A stretch of 64,000 nucleotides of DNA from contig NZ_JAMGZK010000040.1 in the NCBI RefSeq assembly GCF_025564065.1, positions 62,001 to 126,000 of the forward strand, written 5' to 3'. Positions 9,658 to 18,298 of the stretch are shown here, piece by piece. Source of the DNA: Silvania hatchlandensis (GTDB lineage: Bacteria > Pseudomonadota > Gammaproteobacteria > Enterobacterales > Enterobacteriaceae). The notes beneath the pieces were generated by a model, which ran no database searches, had not been told where the DNA came from, and worked only from the letters and a program-made list of their open reading frames with translations. Numbering within the stretch: position 1 is the stretch's first letter; the number at the start of each line of letters is the position of its first letter. The position numbers and the translations under genes are program-made.

Positions 9658-10631
9658 TCAGTTCGCCATGCCGAGGCCGACAATGTTGGCCGCAATAATG
9701 ATCACCACACAGCCCAGACTCAGCACGCCCACCGGACGGCGCCCGGCGTTATTCCACTCTCTAAGCACCAGACCCACCAGCCCGCTACACAGCACGTAGA
9801 AGCTCATGTGAAGCATCCAGCTCATGTAGTCGAACTGGGCTGGAATGCTGGCGTGGCCCCAGGCATAAAAGAAGAACTGCAGATACCACATCAGGCCGCC
9901 GAGCGCCGACAGCAGCACGTTGGTGATGATCAGTGATTTAGCCAGCGAGAAATCCGCTTTTACCGACAGATCTTTCACTTTTGCCAGACGAATAAAGCAG
10001 AAACCGAGATTAACCAACGCGCGGCCGCGGCTTCATGCATCGGTTTGGCGGCGTTCATCGCAAATGACATACCGGCCGAGAAGATGCCGCACATTACCGC
10101 CAGCACCAGACCTTTCTTCAGATTGAAGTCCGCGGCTTTGATGCCCATCTTGCGCTCTTTCAACTGACCCGCGCGCGTAACGATACCCACGCCGATCACC
10201 GCCACCAGTACGCCTAACAGCGTCATACGGCCACCTTCGGTACTGATGAGCACGTCGAAGTTACCATTAAGGATCGGCGTCATCAGGGTGCCGACAATCA
10301 GCGTAATGCCGATCGCGATGCCGATGCCCATCGACATGCCGAGATAACGCATGGTCAGACCGTAGTTGATATTACCGATGCCCCACATCGCGCCGAACAG
10401 AAAGACCGGCAGCAGGGTTGAGGCGTTAAAGGAGGAGAAATAGCCCCAGAAATCGGGCAGCAGTATGGCGCTGATGGTCCAGGGCAAAATCAGCCATGAC
10501 ACCGTACCGCCAACGGACCACATGGTTTCCCATGACCAATGTTTCACCTTTTTAAACGGGGCATAGAAACAGGCTGCACTGGCTGCACCTATCAAATGCC
10601 AGAAAATACCCATCGTAATTGCATGATTTAT
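9658..10631 (-). pseudogene. rhaT: Broken L-rhamnose/H+ symporter gene rhaT
   Basis: Two frames together encode the 10-TM RhaT symporter. The first (10613 to about 10003) matches the family up to KPMHEAAAA; the second resumes at [10 protein letters not shown] and runs to the normal C-terminus IVGLGMAN at 9658. Compared with the intact family, about 20 residues between them are missing, and the junction is out of frame, which fits a deletion of roughly 61 bp near 10003-10020. In addition, the codon at the family start position (10631-10629) is ATA, with a GAGGA ribosome site seven bases upstream. Both lesions point to loss of function. Confidence 0.9.
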
Positions 10632-10826
10632 TTTTACATCCTCATCGTTTTTATATGTCGTTGTCTTCCTGTCGACTTGATGAGTGTAAAAATTAAGCGG
10701 TAAGAGAACCTTCAGAGGATTGCCGCGTTTTGCTTTCTGATGACAATGAACACGTTAACCGCGTGAGCAGACTCACAATTTCGCTTTCATAACCAGACGT
10801 TATAACCTTATTAGAACTACGGCATT
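10632..10826. other. rhaT-sodA intergenic region, rhaT side
   Basis: No gene seen. It should hold the former rhaT promoter reading leftwards, but I could not assign RhaS half-sites with confidence. Confidence 0.4.
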
Positions 10827-10862
10827 GATAAACATTTTCAATATCATTTAATTAACTATAAT
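10827..10862 (+). promoter_or_regulatory. sodA promoter with Fur-box-like sequence
   Basis: A TATAAT -10 box at 10857-10862 lies 16 bases after TTTTCA (10835-10840). The overlapping 10827-10845 segment GATAAACATTTTCAATATC resembles the Fur box at the same place in the E. coli sodA promoter, with one mismatch in the first hexamers. Confidence 0.75.
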
Positions 10863-10920
10863 GAACCAACTGCTTACGCGGCATTAACACCTTTGCCGCC
10901 CGACAATAATGGAGATGATT

Positions 10921-11541
10921 ATGAGTTATACCCTGCCATCCCTGCCGTACGCTTATGACGCACTGGAGCCGCATTTCGACAAGCAGACGATGGAAATCCA
11001 TCACACCAAGCACCACCAGGCTTATGTCAACAACGCTAACGCTGCACTGGAAAGCCTGCCGGAATTCGCTGACCTGTCTGCAGAAGAGCTGATCGCTAAA
11101 CTGGATCAACTGCCAGCTGACAAGAAAACTGTACTGCGCAACAACGCAGGCGGTCATGCGAACCACAGCTTCTTCTGGAAAGGCCTGAAAACCGGCACCA
11201 CCCTACAGGGTGACCTGAAATCCGCTATCGAGCGCGACTTCGGTTCCGTTGATAACTTCAAAGCTGAGTTTGAAAAAGCCGCTGCAACCCGCTTCGGTTC
11301 TGGCTGGGCGTGGCTGGTGCTGAAAGGCGACAAACTGGCTGTGGTTTCTACCGCGAACCAGGACTCCCCGCTGATGGGTGAAGCAGTTTCTGGCGCATCC
11401 GGTTTCCCAATCGTGGGCCTGGACGTGTGGGAACACGCTTACTACCTGAAATTCCAGAACCGTCGTCCAGACTACATCAAAGCATTCTGGGACGTCGTGA
11501 ACTGGGACGAAGCAGCAGCGCGTTTCGCCGCTAAAAAATAA
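10921..11541 (+). CDS. sodA: Superoxide dismutase [Mn]
   Basis: A 206-residue cytoplasmic manganese superoxide dismutase converting superoxide to hydrogen peroxide and oxygen. Metal-site and signature residues are intact ([10 protein letters not shown] near residue 28, [10 protein letters not shown], and DVWEHAYYL near the C-terminus). Two upstream in-frame ATGs exist (10909, 10915), but [13 protein letters not shown] is the conserved start, with GGAGATGA as ribosome site. It is followed directly by a strong terminator. Iron and redox control is expected from the promoter layout. Confidence 0.98.
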   Translation: MSYTLPSLPYAYDALEPHFDKQTMEIHHTKHHQAYVNNANAALESLPEFADLSAEELIAKLDQLPADKKTVLRNNAGGHANHSFFWKGLKTGTTLQGDLKSAIERDFGSVDNFKAEFEKAAATRFGSGWAWLVLKGDKLAVVSTANQDSPLMGEAVSGASGFPIVGLDVWEHAYYLKFQNRRPDYIKAFWDVVNWDEAAARFAAKK

Positions 11542-11564
11542 GGTTGCATTGCCGCCTGTGAGAA

Positions 11565-11589
11565 GCGAGTCTGATGACTCGCTTTTTTT
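11565..11589 (+). terminator. sodA terminator
   Basis: GCGAGTC-TGAT-GACTCGC is a perfect seven-pair stem followed by seven T residues. Confidence 0.92.
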
Positions 11590-11611
11590 GTCTCTGCAGA
11601 AAGGAGCAGCG

Positions 11612-12286
11612 ATGCACTATCCGGTGAATGTTTATACAGGCAAGGTCAGGGATTACGACGGCAGCCGTCCGAGCGCCATTGCCAAACGCCAGGTTGACGG
11701 TGAACTGACGTTGACCGACCTGGGGCTGGCAGGCGATGAGCAGGCCGAGAAGAAAATCCACGGCGGGCCAGAGCGCGCGCTGTGCCACTATCCGCGAGAA
11801 CACTATCAGCACTGGGCGCGCGAGTATCCCGCTCAGGCCGATCTGTTTGTCGCCCCCGCTTTTGGAGAGAACCTCTCTACCGATGGGATGACGGAGCAAA
11901 ACGTCTTTATCGGCGATATCTTCCGCTGGGGAGAAACGCTAATCCAGGTCACCCAGCCGCGTTCACCCTGCTTTAAGCTCAACTATCATTTTGGCATCAG
12001 TGATATGTCGGCCCAGCTGCAAAACGCAGGCAAAACCGGCTGGCTGTATCGTGTGGTGCTGGCGGGTAATGTCTCCGCCGATGCCCCACTGGAACTGGCT
12101 TCCCGTCTGAGCGACGTGTCGGTTTATGATGCCTGTGCCATTGCGTGGCATATGCCGTTTGATGACGATCAGTACCGGCGTCTGCTATCGGCGGCGGGGT
12201 TGTCCACCAGCTGGACACGAACGATGCAAAAGCGCCGCATTAGCGGCCAGATCGAAGATAATTCTCGCAGATTGTGGGGTAAATAA
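11612..12286 (+). CDS. yiiM: MOSC-domain protein YiiM (6-hydroxylaminopurine reductase type)
   Basis: A 224-residue MOSC-domain protein with a C-terminal YiiM extension. In E. coli YiiM is a molybdenum-cofactor protein that detoxifies N-hydroxylated bases such as 6-N-hydroxylaminopurine. The conserved cofactor-binding cysteine motif PRSPCFKL lies near residue 116, and the FGENLS motif is present. I chose ATG 11612 because of the AAGGAG ribosome site at 11601-11606. In E. coli, kdgT separates sodA from yiiM; here there is none. Confidence 0.93.
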   Translation: MHYPVNVYTGKVRDYDGSRPSAIAKRQVDGELTLTDLGLAGDEQAEKKIHGGPERALCHYPREHYQHWAREYPAQADLFVAPAFGENLSTDGMTEQNVFIGDIFRWGETLIQVTQPRSPCFKLNYHFGISDMSAQLQNAGKTGWLYRVVLAGNVSADAPLELASRLSDVSVYDACAIAWHMPFDDDQYRRLLSAAGLSTSWTRTMQKRRISGQIEDNSRRLWGK

Positions 12287-12456
12287 ATTTTTCCTCCTCC
12301 ATGATTCTTTCTCTGACGGGGGCTACCTGCCTCCGCCATACACCTCGTCCAGATCCCCCTCTCCTGCATCATTCTTGATACCTGGCCCACAAAAAAAGTG
12401 TTGGTTACGTAAAAAAACTTGAGAATTCTTCCGGCTCAAATATCTTATGATCAAAT
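12287..12456. other. Region upstream of the GntR-type regulator
   Basis: No gene. AT-rich, with a TATGAT hexamer at 12446-12451 that could be a -10 box for the downstream regulator. TTGAGA at 12419 lies too far away (21 bases) to be a convincing -35. Confidence 0.35.
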
Positions 12457-12468
12457 TGGTTTAAACCA
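12457..12468. promoter_or_regulatory. Palindromic operator of HutC/GntR type
   Basis: TGGTTTAAACCA is a perfect 12-base palindrome starting six bases after a putative -10 box and ending 11 bases before the regulator's ATG. It fits the TGGT-N4-ACCA pattern known for HutC-subfamily GntR regulators, so autoregulation is likely. Confidence 0.6.
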
Positions 12469-12479
12469 GATTGGGCGAA

Positions 12480-13184
12480 ATGAAAGAGAAAAACTACGTG
12501 GATGTCCTCAGAGAGCGATTCGAAAGCTGGCTGAGCGAACAAAACTTACCGGCAGGCTCAAAATTACCGTCCGAGCGTGAGCTTTGCGAATTGCTGGATG
12601 CCAAACGCATGACCCTACGGCAGGTGCTGATTGAGCTGGAGGTCGATGCACGGATATTTCGCAAGAACCGCAGCGGCTGGTTTATTTCTGCGAAGCGATT
12701 TATTTATAACCCAAAGTCGCTCTCCAGTTTTAATGCGGAAGCCCGTGCTCAGGGGCGCAATCCCTCATGGGGCTATTTGTCCAGAGAGAGCGTTGAGAGC
12801 GTACCGCATCACGTTGAGAACGTATTTCCTGCGGCGGGGAATCGCTATCGGGTAACGGGATGGTGTGGGCTTGATGAGCACAAAGTTTTTTATCACGAGT
12901 CATATATTGATGCGCAAGCCGCACCGGAGTTTATTAATAAGCTGGATAACCAGTCATTTGCCAAAGTCTGGGAAGACGAATTTGACCATGCCTTAACAAT
13001 TAAAGAGATGATCTTCAAACCGGTCAATATGCCGGAAATGGCATGTAAAGAATTGGGGGTCGCCCCAAATACCTACGGTATTCTGGTGGAAAAACACCGT
13101 GCGACCCGCAACAAAAAAGTGGTTCAGGTTGATTTTGAATACTGGCGACTTGAATCAGTGGAACTTGTTATTCGTGAAGAATGA
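12480..13184 (+). CDS. GntR-family transcriptional regulator (HutC-like)
   Basis: A 234-residue regulator. Residues about 10-75 form a GntR winged helix (LPAGSKLPSERELCELLDAKRMTLRQVLIELEVDA), and the remainder resembles a UTRA effector domain (YRVTGWCGLDEHKVFYHESYID and GILVEKHRATRNKKVVQVDFEYW). Start ATG 12480; an in-frame TTG three codons upstream is less likely. Its end overlaps the next gene, so it appears to lead a three-gene unit with an epimerase-like protein and an MFS transporter. The effector is unknown. I do not recognise a named orthologue. Confidence 0.85.
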   Translation: MKEKNYVDVLRERFESWLSEQNLPAGSKLPSERELCELLDAKRMTLRQVLIELEVDARIFRKNRSGWFISAKRFIYNPKSLSSFNAEARAQGRNPSWGYLSRESVESVPHHVENVFPAAGNRYRVTGWCGLDEHKVFYHESYIDAQAAPEFINKLDNQSFAKVWEDEFDHALTIKEMIFKPVNMPEMACKELGVAPNTYGILVEKHRATRNKKVVQVDFEYWRLESVELVIREE

Positions 13185-14149
13185 GAAAGAACATGGAAAA
13201 CAGTGATAAAAAACGTCTTGCTGAGCGTGCCAGGAATATTCCTCTCTATTTGCACGCGTACGCCTTTCATTTAAATATGCGCTACGAGCGCGTTCTCCCG
13301 GCTGATTTACTGGATATTGCGCATCAGCAGAAATTAAACGGGGTAAAAATTCACGTCGAAGACGGTGAAACGAAATCGCTGCAAAAACTGAGTAACCCGC
13401 AGTTACAGCAGTTTAAGGAAAAAGCGCAAGCCTACAATCTGGATATCCATATTGAAACCAGCGCCTCGGATAAAGCGACGCTGGATGATGCGATCCGCAT
13501 CGCCCGTGCGACCGGCGCCACCTCGGTGCGCTTCTATCCACGCTATGAGGGTTATCTGAACGATGTATTGGATAAAATCGCCAGCGATATCGCTTACTTA
13601 TCCCGATTCGACGATTGCGGGCTGACCTTTACCCTTGAGCAACACGAAGATTTACAGGGGCATGAGCTAGTCACTTTAGTGAAAAATAGCGGCATGAAGA
13701 ATCTCTCTATACTGTTCGATTTTGGCAATATGATTAACGCCAACGAGCAGCCGCTTGCGGCATTAGAAGTTATGGCGCCGCTGATCACTCAGGTCCATAT
13801 TAAGGATGCGCTCATTATTAAAGAGGGAAAAGGCTGGGGGCACCAGGCCTGTCGTACCGGATACGGTGATTTACCTATTGAAGAGATGCTGAAATCGCTA
13901 TTAATGTTAGGCGAAGATACGCCCCAGGTCACCTCTTTTGGCCTTGAAGAAGAGGTGGAGTATTATGCACCTGCCTTCCGTTTCGAGGATGAGGAGAATA
14001 ATCCATGGATCCCGTGGCGAAATGCAAGTTATACCCCACTGCCGGAGAGCACGCTGGTGGATGCCCGTCTTGCCGAGGAAAAAAATCATGCCATTTCACA
14101 AATTCATTATATTCGTAATCTGTGTGATAAATTTATAAATAGTAGATAA
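13181..14149 (+). CDS. Sugar isomerase/epimerase, xylose-isomerase-like TIM barrel
   Basis: A 322-residue protein of the AP_endonuc_2 / xylose-isomerase-like TIM-barrel superfamily. Likely metal ligands are seen in TFTLEQHED (E), LFDFGNMINA (D), QVHIKDALI (H) and SFGLEEEVEY (E), in the order expected for sugar epimerases and isomerases. The ATG at 13181 overlaps the regulator stop (ATGA); a start at 13193 (MENSDKK) is also possible. The segment is AT-richer than the flanking housekeeping genes, which suggests transfer. The substrate is unknown; a sugar or sugar acid imported by the next gene is an inference. Confidence 0.8.
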   Translation: MRKNMENSDKKRLAERARNIPLYLHAYAFHLNMRYERVLPADLLDIAHQQKLNGVKIHVEDGETKSLQKLSNPQLQQFKEKAQAYNLDIHIETSASDKATLDDAIRIARATGATSVRFYPRYEGYLNDVLDKIASDIAYLSRFDDCGLTFTLEQHEDLQGHELVTLVKNSGMKNLSILFDFGNMINANEQPLAALEVMAPLITQVHIKDALIIKEGKGWGHQACRTGYGDLPIEEMLKSLLMLGEDTPQVTSFGLEEEVEYYAPAFRFEDEENNPWIPWRNASYTPLPESTLVDARLAEEKNHAISQIHYIRNLCDKFINSR

Positions 14150-14268
14150 GTTTTTATATTAAATAACGATAGATCAGGAAGGCTATTCCATATCTGGACT
14201 GGCTTTGAATTCTTATATTCATTTTTTGATTGGGAATTATTTCTCAACCGACAGTGAGGGTGTTTATT

Positions 14269-15525
14269 ATGTTCATGAATAAATGGGCACGGCTCTGCTT
14301 TTTGATTTTAGGCGGCGGCACCATATTTAAACTTTCCAGCATGAAAGATGTTTTTTATGTGCCAATGCAGAGCGACTGGGGATTAACCAATACGCAAATT
14401 GGTTTAAGTTTCACGGTCTATACCATTGTACAAACTACCGGGCTTTTTCTCTCCCTTTATATTGCCGATCGCTATTCCAAAAAAATCCTGCTGCCTTTTG
14501 GTTTAATCGGCGTGGGGCTTTGCGGCCTCTATTTATCCACACTGCCCTCGTTTACCGGATATTTAATCTGCTTTGCGGCGATGGCCTTCTTCGCCGACGT
14601 GGTTTACTGGCCGGTCTTGCTGAAAGCGGTGCGGCTATTAGGCACACAGGAAGAGCAGGGACGTATGTTTGGCTTCCTGGAAGCCGGGCGCGGCGTGGTG
14701 GATGTTATCGTTGCTTCCGGGGCGCTGTTTGTCTTTGTCCACTTTGGCGAAGGTAAAGCCGGCATGCAGGCTGGCCTGATGTATTACACCGTAATCACCC
14801 TTATCGCCGGTGTCATCACCTGGTTTATTGTCGATGATGACCAGGTCAAAGGCGGCGAAAAAAGCAGTGCCAACATGGAAGTGTTAAAAGGCATTAAGCA
14901 TATTTTATCCTCCGCTAACGTCTGGCTGGCGGCTTTCGGCATCTTCTTCGTGTACGCCGCTTACTGCGGGCTCACCTACTTCATTCCGTTCCTGAAAGAT
15001 ATCTACATGCTGCCGGTGGCACTGGTGGGGGCGTACGGCATCATCAACCAGTATGCGTTAAAAATGGTGGGGGGGCCGATTGGCGGTTACCTGGCGGATA
15101 AAGTGGCTAAATCGCCGACTGTTTATCTGAAGTGGACCTTCCTGATCGCCGCGATCGCGATGATTATCTTTATGCAGCTGCCTCACCAGTCGATGAATGT
15201 CTATATCGGTATGGTGGCGACGTTAGGTTTCGGGGCGATTATTTTCTCTCAGCGCGCCATCTTCTTTGCACCGATGGATGAGATTGGCACGCCACGTGAG
15301 TATGCGGGTTCGGCGATGGCCTTCGGCTGCATTATCGGTTACATGCCAGCCATGTTTGCGTATACGTTGTACGGCTGGTTGCTGGATACCCATACCGGGA
15401 TCACCGGCTACAACTACGTCTTTAGCGTGATGATTGCGTTCAGCCTGATGGGGTTTGTCTGCTCGACGGTGCTGGCGAAGCGGATTAAAAAGCAAAAACT
15501 GACTGCAGTTGCTGCGACGGCTTAA
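14269..15525 (+). CDS. MFS transporter
   Basis: A 418-residue major facilitator with twelve predicted membrane segments. The motif SLYIADRYSKK in the loop between helices 2 and 3 corresponds to MFS motif A, and GGYLADKVAK is its repeat in the second half. It resembles the YihN/YqcE group of E. coli sugar-type permeases, but I cannot name an orthologue. Start ATG 14269 is eight bases from GAGGG; the ATG at 14275 is the alternative. It follows the epimerase-like gene by about 120 bases and probably imports the substrate of that enzyme. Confidence 0.85.
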   Translation: MFMNKWARLCFLILGGGTIFKLSSMKDVFYVPMQSDWGLTNTQIGLSFTVYTIVQTTGLFLSLYIADRYSKKILLPFGLIGVGLCGLYLSTLPSFTGYLICFAAMAFFADVVYWPVLLKAVRLLGTQEEQGRMFGFLEAGRGVVDVIVASGALFVFVHFGEGKAGMQAGLMYYTVITLIAGVITWFIVDDDQVKGGEKSSANMEVLKGIKHILSSANVWLAAFGIFFVYAAYCGLTYFIPFLKDIYMLPVALVGAYGIINQYALKMVGGPIGGYLADKVAKSPTVYLKWTFLIAAIAMIIFMQLPHQSMNVYIGMVATLGFGAIIFSQRAIFFAPMDEIGTPREYAGSAMAFGCIIGYMPAMFAYTLYGWLLDTHTGITGYNYVFSVMIAFSLMGFVCSTVLAKRIKKQKLTAVAATA

Positions 15526-15536
15526 GGTCTGCGCCT

Positions 15537-15565
15537 CCCCGGCAATACGCGAAGTATTGCCGGGG
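15537..15565. other. Perfect 12-bp hairpin between convergent genes
   Basis: CCCCGGCAATAC-GCGAA-GTATTGCCGGGG lies between the MFS gene and convergent cpxA. Neither strand has a U-run after the stem, so it may be a rho-independent-like barrier or an RNA end-protecting structure serving both transcripts. Confidence 0.6.
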
Positions 15566-15573
15566 ATAACGCT

Positions 15574-16947
15574 TTACGAACGTTTGTACAATGGCAACCA
15601 GATCGTTAAACGTAACCCACCCAGTGGGCTGTCGTCCGCTTTCACCCAGCCGCGATGCTGCTGAATGGCGGTCTCGACAATCGCCAGACCCAACCCGGTG
15701 CCGCCAGATTCACGGTCGCGGGCCTCGTCGGTACGATAGAACGGACGGAAAATCTGCTCGCGATCTTCCGGGCTCACGCCAGGACCGTCATCATCCACGT
15801 TGATGGTGATGCCGTCTTTATCCACCGCAAATGCAACCTCAATTTTGGTATGCGAGTAGCGCAGGGCGTTGCGCACGATATTCTCCAGCGCGCTTTCCAG
15901 CGTGTTGGGGTTACCGTACAGCGGCCAGGGCCCTGGTGGGAAGTTGACGGTGAACGATTTACCCACCTGTTCCGCTTCGAAGGCGGCGTTGTCCAGCACC
16001 TCATGCCACAGGTGATTGGCTTTCACCGTTTCGCTGACCAGCGCGTTCTTCTGCTGATTGCGCGACATCACCAGCAGGTCGTTGATCATGCTGTCCAGAC
16101 GGTGCGCTTCCGTTTCGATACGTTCCAGCTCTTTGCTTTCACCACTGCGGCGGCGCAGCAGGGCGGTGCCCAATTGCAGACGCGTCAGCGGGGTACGCAA
16201 TTCATGTGAGATATCCGAAAGCAGACGCTGCTGAGTGGTCATCATCCGCTCAAGCGCCGTCACCATCTGGTTAAAACTGGCACCTGCCGCTAAAAATTCC
16301 TGCGGGCCGGCTTCCAGTTCCGGGTGCTGCCGCAGGTTGCCCTGCGCGACTTCATCCGCCGCGTTTTTCAGCTTACGCGCCGGTTTCGCCAGACTCCAGG
16401 CCAGCCACAGCAGCAGTGGTGAGCTGACCAGCATGGTGACAATCAGCAGCAGTAGCGGACGGTCAAACAGCAGGTTGATAAAGTCGGACTGGGAGTTGCT
16501 TGCCGGGCGAATCAGATAGAGCTGGTAGTTATCTTCCCCGTCACTGACGGAAAAAGGTCCCACCATCTCTACGCGACCGTATTTTTTCTTTTGCGGATGA
16601 TCGGCGTTATCCGCCTGGCCAATGAAGTTGCGAATGATCTGCATTTCATTGCGCTCCGCGCCGATCACGCGCCCTTCGCTGGTGACCAGCAGCAGGCGTT
16701 GTCCGGGCGGCGCCCACTTATCGATGGCGCGAAACAGCCTGCGCCACCACATCAAATCGTTGGGCGGATCGATGGCCAGTTCGGCTTCTACGTGCTGCTC
16801 GATCATCACACCCTGACGTTGCTCGCTGTCGAGGAGCTCCGTCATCTGGCGTGAGTCGAGTTTGGGTAACATCAAAACCAGCATTAAAACCAGTGCCAGC
16901 GTCAGCCAGAAGATGGCGAAGATGCGGGCGGTTAAGCTGCCTATCAT
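15574..16947 (-). CDS. cpxA: Envelope-stress sensor histidine kinase CpxA
   Basis: A 457-residue inner-membrane histidine kinase. It has an N-terminal membrane segment, a periplasmic sensor region (about 30-165), a second membrane segment, a HAMP domain, the phosphoacceptor motif SDISHELRTPLTRLQ (HisKA) and an ATPase domain with NIVRNALRYS, DDGPGV and GGTGLGLAI. It senses misfolded envelope proteins and phosphorylates CpxR. Its ATG overlaps the cpxR stop (ATGA at 16944-16947). The length equals the E. coli protein. Confidence 0.98.
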   Translation of the reverse strand: MIGSLTARIFAIFWLTLALVLMLVLMLPKLDSRQMTELLDSEQRQGVMIEQHVEAELAIDPPNDLMWWRRLFRAIDKWAPPGQRLLLVTSEGRVIGAERNEMQIIRNFIGQADNADHPQKKKYGRVEMVGPFSVSDGEDNYQLYLIRPASNSQSDFINLLFDRPLLLLIVTMLVSSPLLLWLAWSLAKPARKLKNAADEVAQGNLRQHPELEAGPQEFLAAGASFNQMVTALERMMTTQQRLLSDISHELRTPLTRLQLGTALLRRRSGESKELERIETEAHRLDSMINDLLVMSRNQQKNALVSETVKANHLWHEVLDNAAFEAEQVGKSFTVNFPPGPWPLYGNPNTLESALENIVRNALRYSHTKIEVAFAVDKDGITINVDDDGPGVSPEDREQIFRPFYRTDEARDRESGGTGLGLAIVETAIQQHRGWVKADDSPLGGLRLTIWLPLYKRS

Positions 16948-17642
16948 GAAGCGGAAACCATCAGATAACCGCGCCCACGCAGGGTTTTAAACCACGGGTG
17001 ACCGTCTTTACGCTCCGGCAGTTTACGGCGCAGGTTAGAGATGTGCATATCAATAGCGCGGTCGAACGGCGTCAGGCGTTTACCCAGCACTTCCTGGCTT
17101 AAATGCTCGCGCGATACCACCTGGCCGAGATGCTGTGCCAGCAGATAAAGCAGGGTGAACTCGGTGCCGGTAAGCTCCAGCGCCTGGCCGTCAAAATTGG
17201 CTTCCTGGCGACCTGGATTGAGGCTCAGGGAGTCAACTTCCAGCGTTGGCGAGCTGTTGTCGGTATTCTGCTGCTGCTCGCTCCAGTGAGAACGGCGCAG
17301 GATGGCACGAATACGCGCGACCAGCTCACGGTCGTTAAACGGTTTAGGTAAATAATCATCGGCACCCAGCTCAAGGCCGAGTACGCGATCGAGTTCGCTG
17401 CCGCGCGCGGTCAGCATAATCACGGGGGTCTGGTGCGTCTGGCGTAGCTCTTTAAGCGTGTCGATACCGTTCTTCTTCGGCATCATGACATCGAGCAAAA
17501 GTAAATCGATGCTATCGTCGAGCTGGCTTAGCGCCTGCTCCCCATCATGGGCAACCGATACATCAAAGCCTTCCATGTCGAGCAGCTCCTTCAACAGGGA
17601 TGTCAGCTCTCGGTCATCATCAACTAACAGGATTTTATTCAT
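16944..17642 (-). CDS. cpxR: Envelope-stress response regulator CpxR
   Basis: A 232-residue OmpR-family regulator. The receiver domain has the acidic pair at the N-terminus (LVDDDRE), the phospho-aspartate in LLLLDVMMPKKNG and a conserved lysine in YLPKPFND. The C-terminal winged helix contains LTGTEFTLLYLLAQH and RGRGYLMV. It activates cpxP and cpxRA through the CpxR box in the divergent promoter region. Co-transcribed with cpxA. Confidence 0.98.
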   Translation of the reverse strand: MNKILLVDDDRELTSLLKELLDMEGFDVSVAHDGEQALSQLDDSIDLLLLDVMMPKKNGIDTLKELRQTHQTPVIMLTARGSELDRVLGLELGADDYLPKPFNDRELVARIRAILRRSHWSEQQQNTDNSSPTLEVDSLSLNPGRQEANFDGQALELTGTEFTLLYLLAQHLGQVVSREHLSQEVLGKRLTPFDRAIDMHISNLRRKLPERKDGHPWFKTLRGRGYLMVSAS

Positions 17643-17697
17643 TCTTTAAATACCTCCGAGGCAGAAATTACGTCATCAAGGCTCTCTAATCCATGAC

Positions 17698-17712
17698 TTT
17701 ACGTTGTTTTAC
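17698..17712 (-). promoter_or_regulatory. CpxR box between cpxR and cpxP
   Basis: On the minus strand the sequence is GTAAA-N5-GTAAA, an exact match to the known CpxR consensus, placed in the divergent cpxR/cpxP interval where autoregulation and cpxP induction are expected. Confidence 0.9.
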
Positions 17713-17792
17713 ACCCCCTGACGCATGTTTGCAGCCTGAATCGTAGACTGTCTCTCGTTGAATCGCGACACGAAAGATTTTGGGAGTATGTG

Positions 17793-18293
17793 ATGCGCAT
17801 AGTTACCGCTGCCGTCATGGCCTCAACACTGGCGTTCAGTGCATTTAGCCAGGCTGCTGAAGCTATCACCGGCGATAACCGCCCCTCAACGGAGGGCGTT
17901 GTGCAGCACAGCGGCCAGGTCAATATGTTTGACGGCATAAGTTTAACCGAACATCAGCGCCAACAGATGCGCGATCTTATGCACCGGGCCCGGCATGACC
18001 AGCCCCCTGTTAATGTTAGCGAAATGGAGACAATGCATAGCCTTGTCACCGCAGAAAATTTTGACGAAAGCGCTGTACGCGCTCAGGCAGAAAAGATGGC
18101 GCAGGAGCAGGTTGCTCGCCAGGTCGAAATGGCCAGGGTCCGCAACCAGATGTTTCACCTGCTAACGCCTGAGCAGCAAGCGGTTTTGAACCAGAAACAC
18201 CAGCAACGTATGGACCAGTTGCGTGAGGTTGCACGGATGCAGAAGAAGTCTGAATCGACGCTTTTTAGTAGCAATACCCGTAGTAACCAGTAA
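17793..18293 (+). CDS. cpxP: Periplasmic Cpx repressor and chaperone CpxP
   Basis: A 166-residue secreted protein with a signal peptide ([20 protein letters not shown], cleaved after AEA or QAA) and the two LTxxQ motifs of the Spy/CpxP family (LTEHQ near residue 52, LTPEQ near 127). It binds the CpxA sensor domain and delivers misfolded proteins to DegP. The C-terminal 20 residues and the N-terminal mature region differ most from E. coli, as usual for this gene. The 3' UTR carries the sRNA CpxQ. Confidence 0.96.
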   Translation: MRIVTAAVMASTLAFSAFSQAAEAITGDNRPSTEGVVQHSGQVNMFDGISLTEHQRQQMRDLMHRARHDQPPVNVSEMETMHSLVTAENFDESAVRAQAEKMAQEQVARQVEMARVRNQMFHLLTPEQQAVLNQKHQQRMDQLREVARMQKKSESTLFSSNTRSNQ

Positions 18294-18298
18294 CCCTG

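Noticed and set aside
9975-10017. Two overlapping separate genes at the rhaT locus
   Set aside because: Each frame matches one part of a single RhaT protein, so one damaged gene explains them better than two genes.
9995-10025. Simple sequencing error as the cause of the rhaT frameshift
   Set aside because: A one- or two-base error would not remove about 20 conserved residues; misassembly remains possible and is given as a check.
12287-15525. Genomic island or prophage carrying the regulator/epimerase/MFS trio
   Set aside because: No integrase, transposase, tRNA target or direct repeats are seen at its edges; only base composition and gene order suggest transfer.
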